DNA from: Nitrospirota bacterium
Lineage (GTDB): Bacteria > Nitrospinota > Nitrospinia > Nitrospinales > Nitrospinaceae
Direction: 5' to 3'
Assembly (NCBI GenBank): GCA_030600405.1
Contig: JAUVMD010000076.1
Coordinates: 1 to 6,443 of the forward strand
Length of the DNA: 6,443 nt
Of the stretch, positions 6,429 through 6,443 are shown piece after piece. Made by a program: the position numbers and the translations under genes. Numbering within the stretch: position 1 is the stretch's first letter; the number at the start of each line of letters is the position of its first letter. The notes under the pieces are model-generated. The model was not told the origin of the DNA. It saw only the letters and a list, made by a program, of their open reading frames with translations, and searched no databases.

Positions 6429-6443
6429 TGAACAATGCACGCA

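Noticed and set aside
6364..6443. A sigma-54 promoter for rtcB, as in E. coli
   Set aside because: The closest candidate (AGGAAATTTTGTGCA on the minus strand) has GG-N9-GC instead of the strict N10 spacing.

Overview
The window carries three complete protein genes and the 5' end of a fourth. The 707-aa and 758-aa signalling proteins and the type of RNA ligase suggest a free-living Gram-negative bacterium. CHASE2-cyclase-TPR proteins, multidomain cNMP/PAS/GGDEF/EAL proteins and sigma-54 promoters are common in Deltaproteobacteria-like and Nitrospinota-like lineages. That placement is an inference; no taxonomic marker is present.

Layout, left to right. Positions 1-96 (minus) hold the start of a gene that runs off the left edge. 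It is preceded by a well-formed sigma-54 (-24/-12) promoter at 141-157, an IHF-like site at 185-197 and a dyad at 264-278 that could bind an enhancer-binding protein. Positions 377-2500 (minus) encode a cNMP-binding/PAS/degenerate GGDEF/intact EAL protein, predicted to be a cyclic-nucleotide-sensing c-di-GMP phosphodiesterase. A 275-bp divergent intergenic region follows. Positions 2776-5052 (plus) encode a membrane-anchored CHASE2 class III adenylate cyclase with a C-terminal TPR-like repeat. After a 45-bp gap with no convincing terminator, the convergent rtcB gene (RNA 3'-phosphate/5'-OH ligase) occupies 5098-6333 (minus). Its upstream region contains an 11-bp tandem duplication and a perfect 8-bp inverted repeat, all built around TGCA.

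The main biological idea is the divergent pair. One gene should make cAMP in response to a periplasmic cue sensed by CHASE2. The other has a cNMP-binding domain with a PKA-like pocket fused to a c-di-GMP-degrading EAL domain. Together they look like a two-gene relay from an external signal through cAMP to c-di-GMP turnover. rtcB appears to be an unrelated RNA-repair gene, and its coding sequence looks richer in G+C than the two signalling genes.
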